Assembly (NCBI GenBank): GCA_027596075.1
Contig: JADGJC010000187.1
Coordinates: 16,576 to 80,575, forward strand
DNA from: Rhizophlyctis rosea
Taxonomy: Eukaryota; Chytridiomycota; Chytridiomycetes; Rhizophlyctidales; Rhizophlyctidaceae
Length of the DNA stretch: 64,000 bases
Reading direction: 5' to 3'
A program made the position numbers and the translations under genes. The number at the start of each line of letters is the position of its first letter. The stretch's first letter is position 1. Shown piece after piece: positions 46,922-57,821 of the stretch. The notes beneath the pieces were generated by a model. That model searched no databases. It was not told where the DNA came from and worked only from the letters and a program-made list of their open reading frames with translations.

Positions 46922-47540
46922 CTAAGTTGCAGGCGGGGGAGGTGTTGACGGGAAGGATGCTGGGAGGGGGGTTAGTTGGGATGATACCATGATTGAACTA
47001 ATAAACTGGATACCGGTGCTTCTATATATCGAATGGTACATTTGCTGCGTTGGATTTCACTCGGCCGTCAAATGGTTTTGCTTTACTATGTTTACTGCCA
47101 TGTGTTTTTGTTTATTTACAGACCGAAGGGGGGGATCGTGGCGGCATAAGTTCCGCATACCATGATTGGATTTTGAGCCGCGGCGTTTTGACATCCCAAC
47201 GCGAACGTAGCAACACAGTGCGACTCCCTGAAACCCTCTGCTGCATGAAACCTCTATTTGTACATAGAGAGACGCCCCTTGCACGTCCTGATGTAATCAC
47301 CAATGGAAATTTCTAAGGACCCCTCGTGTAATTACCATGAATAAAATTGGTTGGCGCTACATCAAGTCACACCATCACACCACTTTGCTCCACCCCGTCA
47401 GGTTATAAAAACTACATTATAACACAGATGGTACAGATTCTATAAACGTAGCGTCGGAAAACATATATCGTACGCCACGTATAGGACAAAAACAAACAAA
47501 TACAATGAGCTATGTACCTATCTAAAGTCACTGTGAAACT
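46922..47540. other. Intergenic stretch
   Basis: About 620 bp between convergent genes; no feature seen. Confidence 0.4.
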
Positions 47541-49731
47541 TCACCGACGCCAACCGAACCGCGACTTCCCAACTTTCCACGAGAAAATTGAATCCCTCCA
47601 ATCCTTCAACCGTCCCCTGAGATTTCCGTGCGTCTTTCGGCTCCGCCCTTGCACCGTCTCCCAGACTTCTTCGACCTCCTCCGTCCCAGACATTACAGTC
47701 TCTATCACCTCATCCGGCGTAGCTTCTCCAACTTCACCGTTCTCGTGACTTCCATCCTGCACTGCATGCAACAAGGCCACAAAATTGCCAATGACCCTGA
47801 GCGTGAATGGATGGTCCCTTCTTAGCACTCTACTCAACCAAAATCCCCAACGCATATAGAGCTCCAGAGCCTCGGTGTACCTGCCGTGACTCTGGTACAA
47901 GCATGCCAATTTTTCCAGGGAAGTGATTACGTCTGGATGGTCCCACCTCAACAACCCCTTCCTCCTATTTAAGCAGTCTACATAGAGCGGCAGAGCCTGG
48001 TCAAAATTGCCTTGACTGTCATACAAGCATGCCAAGTTGTTCATGGAAGAGACCGTGTCCCGATCATCCTCTCCCAACACCTGCTTCCTCCTATCTAAGC
48101 AGTCTACATAGAGCGGCAACGTCAGGTCAAAATTGCCCTGACCTCTCATACAAGCATGCCAAGTCGTTGATGGAAGTGAGCGTGTCAGGATGGTCCTCTC
48201 CCAAAACCCGCCTCCAGGGGCAGAGCTTCGTTGTACTTCCCCTGAATCCGGTACAACCGTGCTAAGTTGTTCATGAAAATGAGTGTGCTTGGATGGTCCT
48301 CTCCCAGCACACGCTTCCCCCTATTCAAGCAATCCATACAGAGCGACAGAGCCTCATCGTATTTGCCCTGACTCTCGTACAACCCTGCCAAGTCGCTGAT
48401 GGAAAAGAGCGTGTTTCGATGGTCCTCTCCCAGCAACTCCCTCATTTTTCTTGAACGATCTACATACAGAGGCAGTGCCTTGTCCAAGAATCCTTGATCC
48501 TTGTAGAAACTTCCTAAAGCAGCCTGCAACCGCGCATGTTCCAAAGGGTTGCTGGATTCTGTTTGTCGGAGGAGAGATTGAAGGACACGAACAATCCACT
48601 GCAAAAAAAGATCGCAAATGCAACGGTCCAGGATGCTGAAGTCTATGGACTTCTGAAGCACGCCTCGGAGGACTGTTTGATCACTGATTTCAGTTGCTGA
48701 GCTGTTCTGTGATTTGAAGGTCGAAATGGCTTTGTAGAAAATCTTATGATTGTCACCAAGGTCTTCGCGGAAGGGTGTCTCGGAGGGTGGAAAAGCGATA
48801 TGGAAGTTGCCATGGGTGTTTGCCGTGGTGAAGATTTCATAGAGGCACCAGGTACGTTTGAGGGTGATGGGGTCGTTCCAAGGACTGAGGATCATGAGGG
48901 TGTTGCCCATAGCGGAGATGGCCTCGGTGAAGGTGTTCTGGAGCCAGTCGGCAGCGATGACGGTTCTGTTGTGCTGCGGGAGGGAAAAGAGGTCGAACCA
49001 TATCACGACATCAGGCGTGCCTTGCTCGTCGAAGAAGGTGGTATGGCGTCCACAACGTCTAGGAAAGAGTATTGCCAGGTGTGACTGATGAACCATTGGG
49101 CGGTTCCAACGGGGGATGGGGGTTCCGAAGCAAGGGCGTTTCCGAGGGGGGAGGGCGTTACCGAAGCGAGGAAACTTCCGACGGGGGAAGGCGTTTCTGA
49201 GGCAAGGGCGTTTCCAACGGAAGGAGGCATTTCCGAGGCAAGGGCGTTTTCGACGGGGGATGGCGTTTCCGAGGCAGGAGCGGTTCCGACGGGGAATGGC
49301 GTTTCCGGGGAAATGGCGTTCGCGGCGGGAGAGGGCGACTGGGAGGCAAGGGCGTTTAGGACGGGGGAGGGCGTTTCCGAGGCAAGCACGTCACAGAGTG
49401 ACTGCTCTTCCTTTGTCATGGGTTTTACGAAGGCGTCGCATACTTGGGCGGTCGTGAGCGACTGTAGGGCTGAACGCCCGCCGCAGTGGTTGACGAAGAC
49501 CGGCAAGTATGAGACGCGGACGCCTAGCAGTGGTAGGCCAGGCGGCGTTGGCGTTGTTGAGTTCGTGTCCAGCATTGTGGGTGGTGGTTGGTCGGCTGCC
49601 AGCATTGACACCTATCGCAAGGAAAGGCCCGTGTGAGAATTTCGGACTGCGGCAGTCTAGCGTACGGAAGAAACACCACCAGCGAAGTTACTTACGAGCT
49701 TGTCCTTCGGCCGTAGCTGAGTGTTCTTCAT
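47541..49731 (-). pseudogene. TPR (kinesin-light-chain-type) protein with TIR-like N-terminus, frameshifted
   Basis: Exon 1 is 49731-49696 (MKNTQLRPKDKL); exon 2 starts at 49611. The first part reads LGVRVSYLPVFVNHCGGRSA ... FVKPMTKEEQSLCDVLAS, a header seen in TPR families of chytrids, oomycetes and algae. A minisatellite-coded PSPVGNALASE array follows, then AQWFISHTWQYSFLDVVDAI. The frame slips by one near 49045 and continues as FFDEQGTPDVVIWFDLFSLP, FTEAISAMGNTLMILSPWND and PITLKRTWCLYEIF. This alternating pattern (FISHTW, IWFD, ILSPW, CLYEI) is what a divergent TIR-like fold would give. Tandem TPRs follow (YVDCLNRRKGLLRWDHPDVI; each about 42 residues), with a second slip near 48190-48210, which deletes part of a repeat, and a third near 48150. 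Three lesions make it a probable pseudogene. Confidence 0.75.
49090..49400. repeat. 30-bp coding minisatellite, about nine units
   Basis: Tandem units of 30 bp on the plus strand, of the form GGCGTTTCCGAGGCAAGGGC followed by GTTTCCGACG-like sequence. They are read on the minus strand as a 10-residue repeat, ETPSPVGNALAS. Because 30 is divisible by three the array keeps frame. The same residues (LAS...PSPVGTA) border it, so it looks like expansion of one native segment just ahead of the FISHTW motif. Confidence 0.85.
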
Positions 49732-50075
49732 CTTGGAGCAACGCGTCTTTTGGGAGCTTATCTATCAAGCAATAAGCAATACGGTGTTCGGGGCACGATG
49801 AGGATGGCTAACCTTACTCAGTTGGTTGCAAGAGATGTCAATTTGGATACCGTGAAGATAAGTATGGAGTGTGTGGAATGATGATCCAATCCAACGTGGT
49901 GTTAGACTACATTGCGGAGCCCGCACGCTGCACCCACACACGGCCAAGTCTGCCCACAAACTCCCCACAAACTCTTTCGCCACTTTCCACCGTGTGGACA
50001 ATCTTACACCAAAAGTAGCACGAAACGTACAGTCAGATCATACCAAACTCCAAACATACAGACCCCACCTTACAA
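49732..50075. promoter_or_regulatory. Divergent promoter region of the TPR pseudogene and BTB paralogue 3
   Basis: 344 bp between two divergent start codons. No TATA box or other box identified with confidence. Confidence 0.3.
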
Positions 50076-51327
50076 ATGGCCGACAATATCAATACCGCAG
50101 ACTCAACCACACCCTCGCCAGATGTTCCGTCGCAGCGCGAGCTTTTGCCGACTCACAACCCCATGGTGCCTGACAACATTCCCACAGTCATCTGCTGGCC
50201 AGTCAACGATATAGACTGGTCCTGCGAAAACAATCGTCGTAGCCCCCCCTTCACCTTCAACGGCGAAGCCTACAAACTCCACCTCGACGTCACCGGTCCC
50301 GTCACCAGTTGCGAATTCATGTCCCCCGTCGACTACCGTCTACCCTTAAAAGTATACATAAAATCCAAAAACCCCACCAATCTGTCTGGCTTTCTTTTGT
50401 TTTACAAAGACCATAGCTGTAAATCGGAGCTTGCGGGTCCTTATCGCTTCGGTCCCCGGACCAGAGCGGCAAAGACGAAGAACGAGGTGCCGAAGATGCT
50501 TGACTCCGTCCTCTTTGCCGGGCAGTGCCTGCCCTCATCTCTAGTTGTTAGGCTGGTCATCTACCCTAAGCCTCTGACTTATGAGGTCGTGTGTGTGCTT
50601 CCGATGCTACACCAGTCGTCTCCTTGGCTCCACCTCCACGATAGCGACGCACCTACTGCCATGCCTATCAGACCGTCCCTCTTCAGCGCGTTCGATGCAC
50701 TGGATGACGGAGACATCACGATCAATCTTAAAGACGGCACCATGAAAGCTCACAGCCTCGTACTTCGTCATAGCGCTCCTGGAAGCTACTTCGCCGCCCT
50801 GCTCAGCCTACCAATGCAGGAACAGCAGCTTGGGGTGATCACTTTGGAGGATGTGGACTGTGCGCTGTTCAAAGAGATTTTGCGCTTCATATACACTGGA
50901 CATGCATATGTAATGGGACCTGCTGAGCGTTGCGCGTTCTCGCTGTACAGGCTAGTATAACTTAACTGCGCCGATCGTACAAGCGGACTGAATGCTTACT
51001 CTTGCAAATAGAGCTGCAGACAGATTCCAACTCACGGAACTCGCGCGGTGGGCCCGATTTGTCCTGCAAGGAGGGGCCTTCGCTCCGACGGGAAGCCCAG
51101 AGGAGAAATGTCAGATTATGAAGGAGTACCTCAACTACCCGGAACTCGAGATTTGTCAGATTCAATGTTTGAAGGCCGTACTTGCGGATGAGAGTACGTT
51201 GAATGATACGCCGGCGTGGCGGGAGTTGATTAGTACGCCGGGGTTTGCGGAGCTTATGAGGGATACGTTGCGGAAGCGGCGGGGGTTTGATGATGGGAGG
51301 AAGCGGAAGAGGGAGGATGAGGGATGA
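50076..51327 (+). CDS. BTB/POZ domain protein with MATH-like N-terminus, paralogue 3 (intact)
   Basis: Two exons, 50076-50950 and 51012-51327, giving 396 aa. The intron begins AG|GCTAGT and ends AATAG; both paralogues have GT at this exact site, so this is a GC-AG intron, and only this placement keeps the frame (SLYRAADRFQLTEL). Residues about 30-150 resemble a MATH fold (TVICWPVNDIDWSCENNRRS, then PPFTFNGEAYKLHLDVTG). Residues about 205-310 are the BTB domain: DDGDITINLKDGTMKAHSLV, SYFAALLS, FKEILRFIYTGHAYV. A helical C-terminus and a basic tail (RKKRRG-like) follow. MATH-BTB proteins commonly act as substrate adaptors for Cullin-3 ubiquitin ligases; that role here is by analogy. It is the third copy of a tandem family and the only one without lesions. 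Confidence 0.8.
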
Positions 51328-52038
51328 TGGGGTGGGTGGGGGTTGTGTGCGGGGTTTAGCGTAGCGGAATCAATCTAGTTCCTGTACCAGATGACGACTC
51401 AATGCTATAAAGCAATGTGTTTTGATTGTATTGAACTTCATCTCTACTCCAAAGCCATGGCCAAGGAAAATGCCAAGGGACGAAGGCACGGTCACCTTGT
51501 ATATGCCACCCCCAGCCACACTATGCGCCCACCTTACAGCGCCACCAGGTCATGACGCCGTTTCACCCTCCTTCCAGGGGCTCCCCTTTGTGTCCACGTT
51601 CTTCCTTCATCTACATTACTCCCACAACCGCATTGTTAGGTGCCTGCCACACACCAGCTAGATCGCTGTTTCTCGTCGGAGGTAGGAAGGCATATAGACT
51701 GACAGGTATGTGACAAACCTGGTGCCACCCGCAGTCGACGTACCTTATTGCTGGTTGCCGGTCATCTTGCTGGGGTATGGGAAAATGGAGATGGTGCCCG
51801 GCATACAAGATATCGTGGGCCTGCACTGCTCGGTTACCGCAGGCAGTACGGTGCTGCCTGATGACTGTTGTAAGTATCGTCACTGACATGGTGTGCCCTC
51901 ATATCATCAGAAAAGTATGCGATAGCCTGAGCTTGAGTTGGACATTGGTCCTTTCCCACGAAACATTTCCCACGGTCGTGCGCCGGTTCCCACAAAAAAT
52001 TAGACACAATCTCTTATCTTACTTTGAACACACGTTGA
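51328..52038. other. Intergenic stretch upstream of the RhoGEF
   Basis: About 710 bp, expected to hold the RhoGEF promoter. No clear motif; the start codon at 52039 has the context TTGAATGG. Confidence 0.35.
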
Positions 52039-55000
52039 ATGGAAGACGACGACAGCACCTCCTCCCGCCCACAAGGGGTGGGAAACATAGCTAAACTATT
52101 TGAGTCACGGGCGGATTCCGGGCCACTGCTGGCTCCGACAGCAGCAGGCGTGGCCCCATACCGAAACGCTAAATCGGAAGCATCTTCGAGACGGACGTCG
52201 CGTACTTCTTTCTATGAGTCGCCAGCGAACCCGGTGACGCTTTTAGGGGCAGGAGCATTGGGTGGTGGACCGAGGCGACCGCCCAGTGTGGTTGGGGCGG
52301 GCCTGAGAGAAAGATCCATTAGTGAAGGCAGCGTTTTCGAGTCTGGGGAGAATGCTCAGAGTAGGCGGATATCAGTTGCCAGACTGAGTAGGATGTTTGA
52401 GCCCGGCATGGTTTTGCATGTGCCGACGGGGTTGCCAAATCAAGTCGGACGTGGACGCGGGACAGGAGGACTTCGACCACCGTCAGTAAGCGGAATACCC
52501 AAAGCAAATTCTATAGGACATCTCCCCACATCACCAACCCGCCGCGCACCACCACCCAAACCCGTTAAACCCGACGCTCTGAAATCTCCCCAAAGCTCTA
52601 CACCTTCCACCGCACGAAACTCCTTCATCTCCTCCCGCCCAACATCCCAATATTCAACCTTCTCTGTTAACGAAAACCCTTTCCTCGCCGAGGGAGAACA
52701 ATATTCAACATCAGGAATCGAAGTACCCACCCACATCGCCGTGTCGCAACGCATCGCATCCATAAACGCATCAGGAGACAGAACCTCCATCTTCCCAGGT
52801 GACAGAAGCTCAATATACACCCTCAAACCCGTCTCCCCACTCGCCCCCAGAAACGACAGTCCCATCCCCCCATCACTTCAATCCCTAACCTCAACCCAAC
52901 CCTCCGAATTCATCTCCCCCGCACCAGTCACAACAAAACGCGTCCCCCCACCCGTCCCGCCCTCCCCCGCCGCCCGTAAAGCCGCAGCAGCGGCAGCAGC
53001 AGCACTAGCAAACGGTCACGCCGTGACGAACGGCGCACCGTCATCAGATGGCATGTCGAGTACGGCGAATGGGTTGCCGGGCGGTATTAGCAGGAGTGCG
53101 TCATCGACGAGTGTGGTGTCGTCTTCCGTTGATGGGGAGGAAGCGAAAGAGGCGAAGAGGGAGAAGAAGAGGGAGAATATCATGCTGGAGATGGTGGAGA
53201 CTGAGAGGCAGTTTCTGAATGATATGGAGGTTTTGATGGAGGTAGGTTGGAAGATTAGGGGCGTTTGTGGTTCTTTTTTGAGAGAATGGAACGAAAGCGT
53301 TCGTCAAATGTTATTCGAAGTAGTGATTGATTGCTGGTACCTATTTTTCAATCAGGTTTACGCGGTACCCGCAACAACAACAGGCGCACTATCACCACAG
53401 GACATCAAGATCCTGTTTGGGAATTTGGACGGGATCATTGAGACGTCGCGGAAATTGTTGGAGCTTTTGGAGGCTTCTGCTGGGGCGGGGAATGCGAATT
53501 CGTGGGTTGGGGAGGCGTTTAATCAGATGGTGAGGCGGGTTATATCAATTCTGGATTATTGGGGGGAGATTCCACGTGTTGGGTGATGGTACTAATGGCT
53601 TTTTGATTTGGTCCAGATGCAAGATATCGAAGTGAGTTACTGCGAGTATTGTAAGCATAACGAGGCGGCTATTATGCGGTTGGCGGAGTTGAGTAGTCCG
53701 GAGTGTCCGCCGGCTACGCAGGCGTTTTTAAAGGTGAGGGAGGAGGGAAATGTTTGGTTTTCTTATTCTTCGCCTGTGAAAGGGCGTGGTTTGGGTTGGA
53801 AGATTGGAATATTGAAGATGGCATGACTGACACCGCGTATATCCAGGAATGCCAAGCCCAACTACGCGGCAAAACGGGTGCGTGGGATCTGGGTTCGCTT
53901 GTCATCAAGCCTGTACAGAGGGTGTTGAAGTATCCGCTTTTGATTAAGGTATGATGTGCTCCGAGTTTCTTCAACCATTACCACACCTTCATAAAATGAT
54001 AATTTTCCGCTTCTTAGTCATTATTGGAAGTCACTCCCCCGACACATTCCGATTTCGACCAGCTCACGCGGAGTTTTGAGAAGATTGAAGCGGTGGCGGA
54101 GAAGATTAATGAAGTGAAGAAGAGGAAGGATATTGTGGAGAAATATGTTGAGGGGAGGAATAATGCTAATGTTATGTAGGTGGTTCTTTTTTGGTTTGTT
54201 TTGGGTGGAGAGGGGGGAGGGATTCATGAGGGTGGTTACTGACGATTTGAGCATTTTGACAGACATGGAATAACGAAAAAATGGGTGAGGGGGACGCATC
54301 AGTTGAAGCAGGCGACGGGGTTGGGGGATATGGAGGCTACGGTATGTTGTTCTTTAATTTTGGCTTCGTCATGCTTTTTGGGTTTCGCGAATTTTTTTTG
54401 GGTTTGCGTGAGGAGTGTCCATTCTTCAGATGGTTGGGGTCATTATTCGCACCGCATCTCACGTTCCACGTTTCATGGTAATCAGTCAGACGCGCTGTAC
54501 GATGCATTGGTGGAACGGATGGATCTGCAGTTCCAGAGCGTACAGCAATTGATGAAGGACTTGGCGTTTTGGGTTCGGAGTGTCAAAGGTGAGTGTTTTT
54601 TGGAGGAGACGTTCTACCTTGTGAAATTGTTTTTGGTGTTTTTCGGGGGGGTTCGGATAAGTTGGGAATGTATAGGGAATTTCACATCGTGACCTATCTT
54701 TCACTGATTCCCCGTTTCTTCATAGAATACTTCAACCTCCAAGAAACCATCGCGACGAGCCTGGAAGAAATCTACGCCATACCCTCGGACGCGTCTCCGA
54801 CGCAACAGGACCAAATCGACCTAATATCGGAGTACCGGAAGGCGTGTGCGAGGATTTCGATTGGGCCCTGGAAGGATGCCGTATGTTCTTGATTTTTCTC
54901 AATTCGTATTTGCGAAAAAGGTGATTGATATTCTTTTTGGTTGACAGGACTCGAAAATCCGAACGACGATCAACCCGGCGTTAGAGACGTTGATGAACAG

Positions 55001-56439
55001 ATTCAAGGAACCGCAGTTGATCATGAGGAAGAGGGACAAGAAGTTGTTGGATTTTGATAGGGCTAAGGGGATGAAAGCTAAAGGGGAATTGGTTGGTTTT
55101 TTTGGCTTTCTCGCGCAGTCCGGTCTTTCCTTTTCGCTCTTTCCTTGCCTTCTAAACTGAACATTTCACCCCTTCACTCAGGTCGAAAAAGCCCTCCTAG
55201 AATCCGCCGACGCATACACTTCCATCAACGCCCAACTCGTCGAGGAACTACCCAAGTTCCTTGACCTGGTGTCGCAGTATATGGATATTGTTGTGCGGCA
55301 TATTGCGGAAATTCAGCAAGGGGTGTTTTTGGATATTGAGACGGAGATGGGGGGTGTTGCTGAAAGAGTGCGTGGGAGGAGTGGGGAGTGGAGGGAAGAG
55401 GGGGGAGGAGGAGAGGGAGGGGGTATTGTGGAAGGGTATTTGGGTTGTTTGGAAGAGGGAGGGGCGTTGGAGGTTTTGACGAGGAGTATTGGGATTATGG
55501 AGGGGTGGAGGGAGTTTATGTGGGGTGAGTGTTGTGTTTTTTTGCAGTGATATTCGGACCGGGGGTTTGTTGAGAGGGTTAGTGATTGATGATTGTTTTT
55601 TGTGTGGTAGCGAGTGGAACGAATCATGCTGTTCCGAGTGGAGATAGTGGGAGGGCTAGTAGGGTTTTGAAGAGGAGGAGTTTGCAGAGGAATTCATGTA
55701 AGTTGTTTTCTTCGAATTTTCAACCTATTGTGTGGAGGAAGAACGGTTATGTTTTTGAGTGTATCGCGGGGTTTGCGCTGAATAACGGCGTACTGACGAT
55801 TATTTTTCGGGCGAATTTACAGCGTATATGGACGACGATATACGACGCAACGTCTTGATGCGGAAAGTGAGCGACACGAGCGCGACGGCATTTTCGAGGA
55901 GTGGGAGTGTGGATGGAAGGAGGACGCCTAATTTGATTGATTATGAGGATGGTAAGGTTTTGCAAGTGTCTTATTTTCTCACCTGAAGATGGAGTCAATA
56001 TGTAAATTGGGGTTGCATCTCACATTTCATACTCCCCGTAAAAACAGAAACAACAACCTCAACACCCCCCCTGTCCCCCCAAATTCTCTCACCAGACCTC
56101 CTAACCCCATCACCATTCTTCACTTCCGTTTCGGCACCTGCACATCTCGGTCCCTCTTCCTCTTCTCCTCAGTTTTATGGCGGACGAACTGTGGATTTAA
56201 CAGCGGTGGCGATATACCCTTTCCAGGCGGAGTTGGAAGATGAGGTTGATTTAGAGGTTGGGAGTGTGGTTAGGGTTGAGAGGGTTGGGGGGAGGGATGA
56301 GGGGGATGAGGGGGAGTGGGTTTGGGGTGTTGTTGAGGGCGGGGGAGCGGGGGAGGCCGGCGGGCGCCGGGGGGGGGGGCGGGGGGGGGGGGTTCCTGGG
56401 AGTTATGTTCAGTTTGAGGAGGAGGGATGGGAGGGTTAG
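52039..56439 (+). CDS. DH-BAR-SH3 Rho guanine-nucleotide exchange factor (Tuba/DNMBP-like)
   Basis: Thirteen exons: 52039-53241, 53356-53529, 53617-53733, 53847-53948, 54018-54175, 54263-54341, 54486-54588, 54726-54880, 54948-55091, 55182-55524, 55611-55697, 55823-55951 and 56048-56439. Phases close to 1061 aa. Residues 1 to about 370 are disordered (Ser, Pro, Ala runs; PPPKP). The DH domain starts with KKRENIMLEMVETERQFLND and includes SLVIKPVQRVLKYPLLIK, the conserved helix. A BAR region follows (SDALYDALVERMDLQFQSVQ; DQIDLISEYRKACARIS; FLDLVSQYMDIVVRHIAEIQ). The C-terminus has an SH3 domain (AVAIYPFQAELEDEVDLEVG, EWVWGVV, VPGSYV). The order DH-BAR-SH3 matches Tuba, which activates Cdc42 at membranes and links it to actin and endocytosis. 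The SH3 distal loop is interrupted by a Gly/Arg tract coded by a nearly pure G run. Confidence 0.9.
56354..56393. repeat. Poly-G tract in the SH3-coding exon
   Basis: About 40 bases of almost only G with a few C and A, within the last RhoGEF exon. It codes for Gly/Arg and could form G-quadruplex structure; sequencing through such runs is error-prone. Confidence 0.7.
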
Positions 56440-57738
56440 CGGTGGAGTTGGGTAGTGGGTTGGAGGCAGTAGAGTAGGAGGGTTGGTGGTGGTCAATGGG
56501 AAAGTGGAGGAGTGATGATAATTGTGCGGTGCCGCTGTGGGTTTTTGTAATTGAGAGGTAGGGTGGGAAGGATGAGGTGATGGTTTTTGGTGGTGTTTTT
56601 CCTGTATGTAGTTTTTGTAAATGAATGTATGATGATTTTTTCCGTGTTTTGTGCATCCTGAATGTTTGCATGGCCTCCTCTTCTTGAGTAATGGGCCATT
56701 CGTATTCATAGCGGATGAGGGATCAGGAAGAGACTCGCAAAAATCTGCGACTGCGGGTCTTTAGAATCTTTGTGGGGAGGAATTTGTCCTTTCTTTTGGT
56801 GAATGAGTAGTTCTCTGATTGGCTCTTCATTGTCCGGAGCGGACTGAGCCGAGCAACTTTCACGGATCGTCTTTCCGTGATATGCCTATTGTTCAGAACT
56901 GGCAAGTCTCTTGCCGTACTGGAAAAGTGCCCCCTTCTTTTTGGTCCTGGATGGGTGCATTACCCACCATCCCGTTTCAACGGCTTTGCGCTTCAGTTGG
57001 AGGCGATTATCCACGGGGATGCCACAGCCAAAACGAACGGCAAGAGATACTAACTAGGATTCAACTAAACCCAGGTGTGCCAATGTGTTGCTCTGAGCGA
57101 ATTCATTTTTGAATGGTTGGGGTTGAAGCTCGTTCTGTGAACATCTGAGAAGTCTTGTGACGATCCTGCATTGCAATTCGATGGCTCTTCAAGACAAACG
57201 GAAGTGGGAAATGAGCACGTCGAAAAACGTTATGGTATGTGGACCTGCACTGCTCTTTAGACATGCCTTCATCGTTTTTTGCATGCTTTCCAGGTGTGAT
57301 GAGTACAGCTGCGCTTACTGATCCAAGTTCAGAAAGTGCATGATTTGTGATCAGTGAGGTAATCAATGCAGTCATAAAGCAGACGGTCCATTTGGCATTT
57401 GGAAAAGTGCAACGCCATGACACTGTTGAGAACATTTTTTCGCTTTCCAGAGCGGATGGGCACAATTGCCTGATATGAGATGAAGAAGGCAAAATGATAA
57501 CGTGAAGATCTCCAGAGACGATGGATATGTACAAATGAGTGTGAACGCATATATTTTCGATTGTGATGACCGACCCCTTCCTAATCACATACCGTCTTAA
57601 AGAAACTCTCGGCTTCCTGATCTTCGCAACCGATGCCGGGCCTGTACATTTGTTTTTTTAACATCCAAGGGCCTGTCTCTTTCTTTACTTCAAGCGCCTG
57701 AACCAACAAAAAGAATATTTGATCATCAAATCCCAAAA
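56440..57738. other. Intergenic stretch
   Basis: About 1.3 kb with no supportable gene. Contains the probable Pol III terminator of tRNA-Leu (T run on the minus strand at 57708-57712). Confidence 0.4.
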
Positions 57739-57821
57739 TGATCAGAGTGGGATTTGAACCCACGCCTCCGAAGAGATCAGGGCCTTAACCTGACGCCTTA
57801 GACCAACTCGGCCATCTGACC
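57739..57821 (-). tRNA. tRNA-Leu (AAG)
   Basis: An 83-nt class II tRNA on the minus strand. The acceptor stem GGTCAGA pairs with TCTGATC and the discriminator is A. D arm GGCCGAGTTGG; anticodon stem TCAGG/CCTGA with loop TTAAGGC, giving anticodon AAG. Variable arm TCTCTTCGGA; T arm GTGGG-TTCAAAT-CCCAC. No intron. It reads CUU codons and, if A34 is deaminated to inosine, CUC. A TA-rich stretch lies just upstream. Confidence 0.95.

Noticed and set aside
49090..49400. CRISPR-like array
   Set aside because: Units are contiguous without unique spacers and lie in a coding frame of a eukaryotic gene.
49088..49636. Plus-strand frames over the minisatellite
   Set aside because: The 30-bp repeat is open in all frames; the minus-strand reading is the one connected to the conserved domains.
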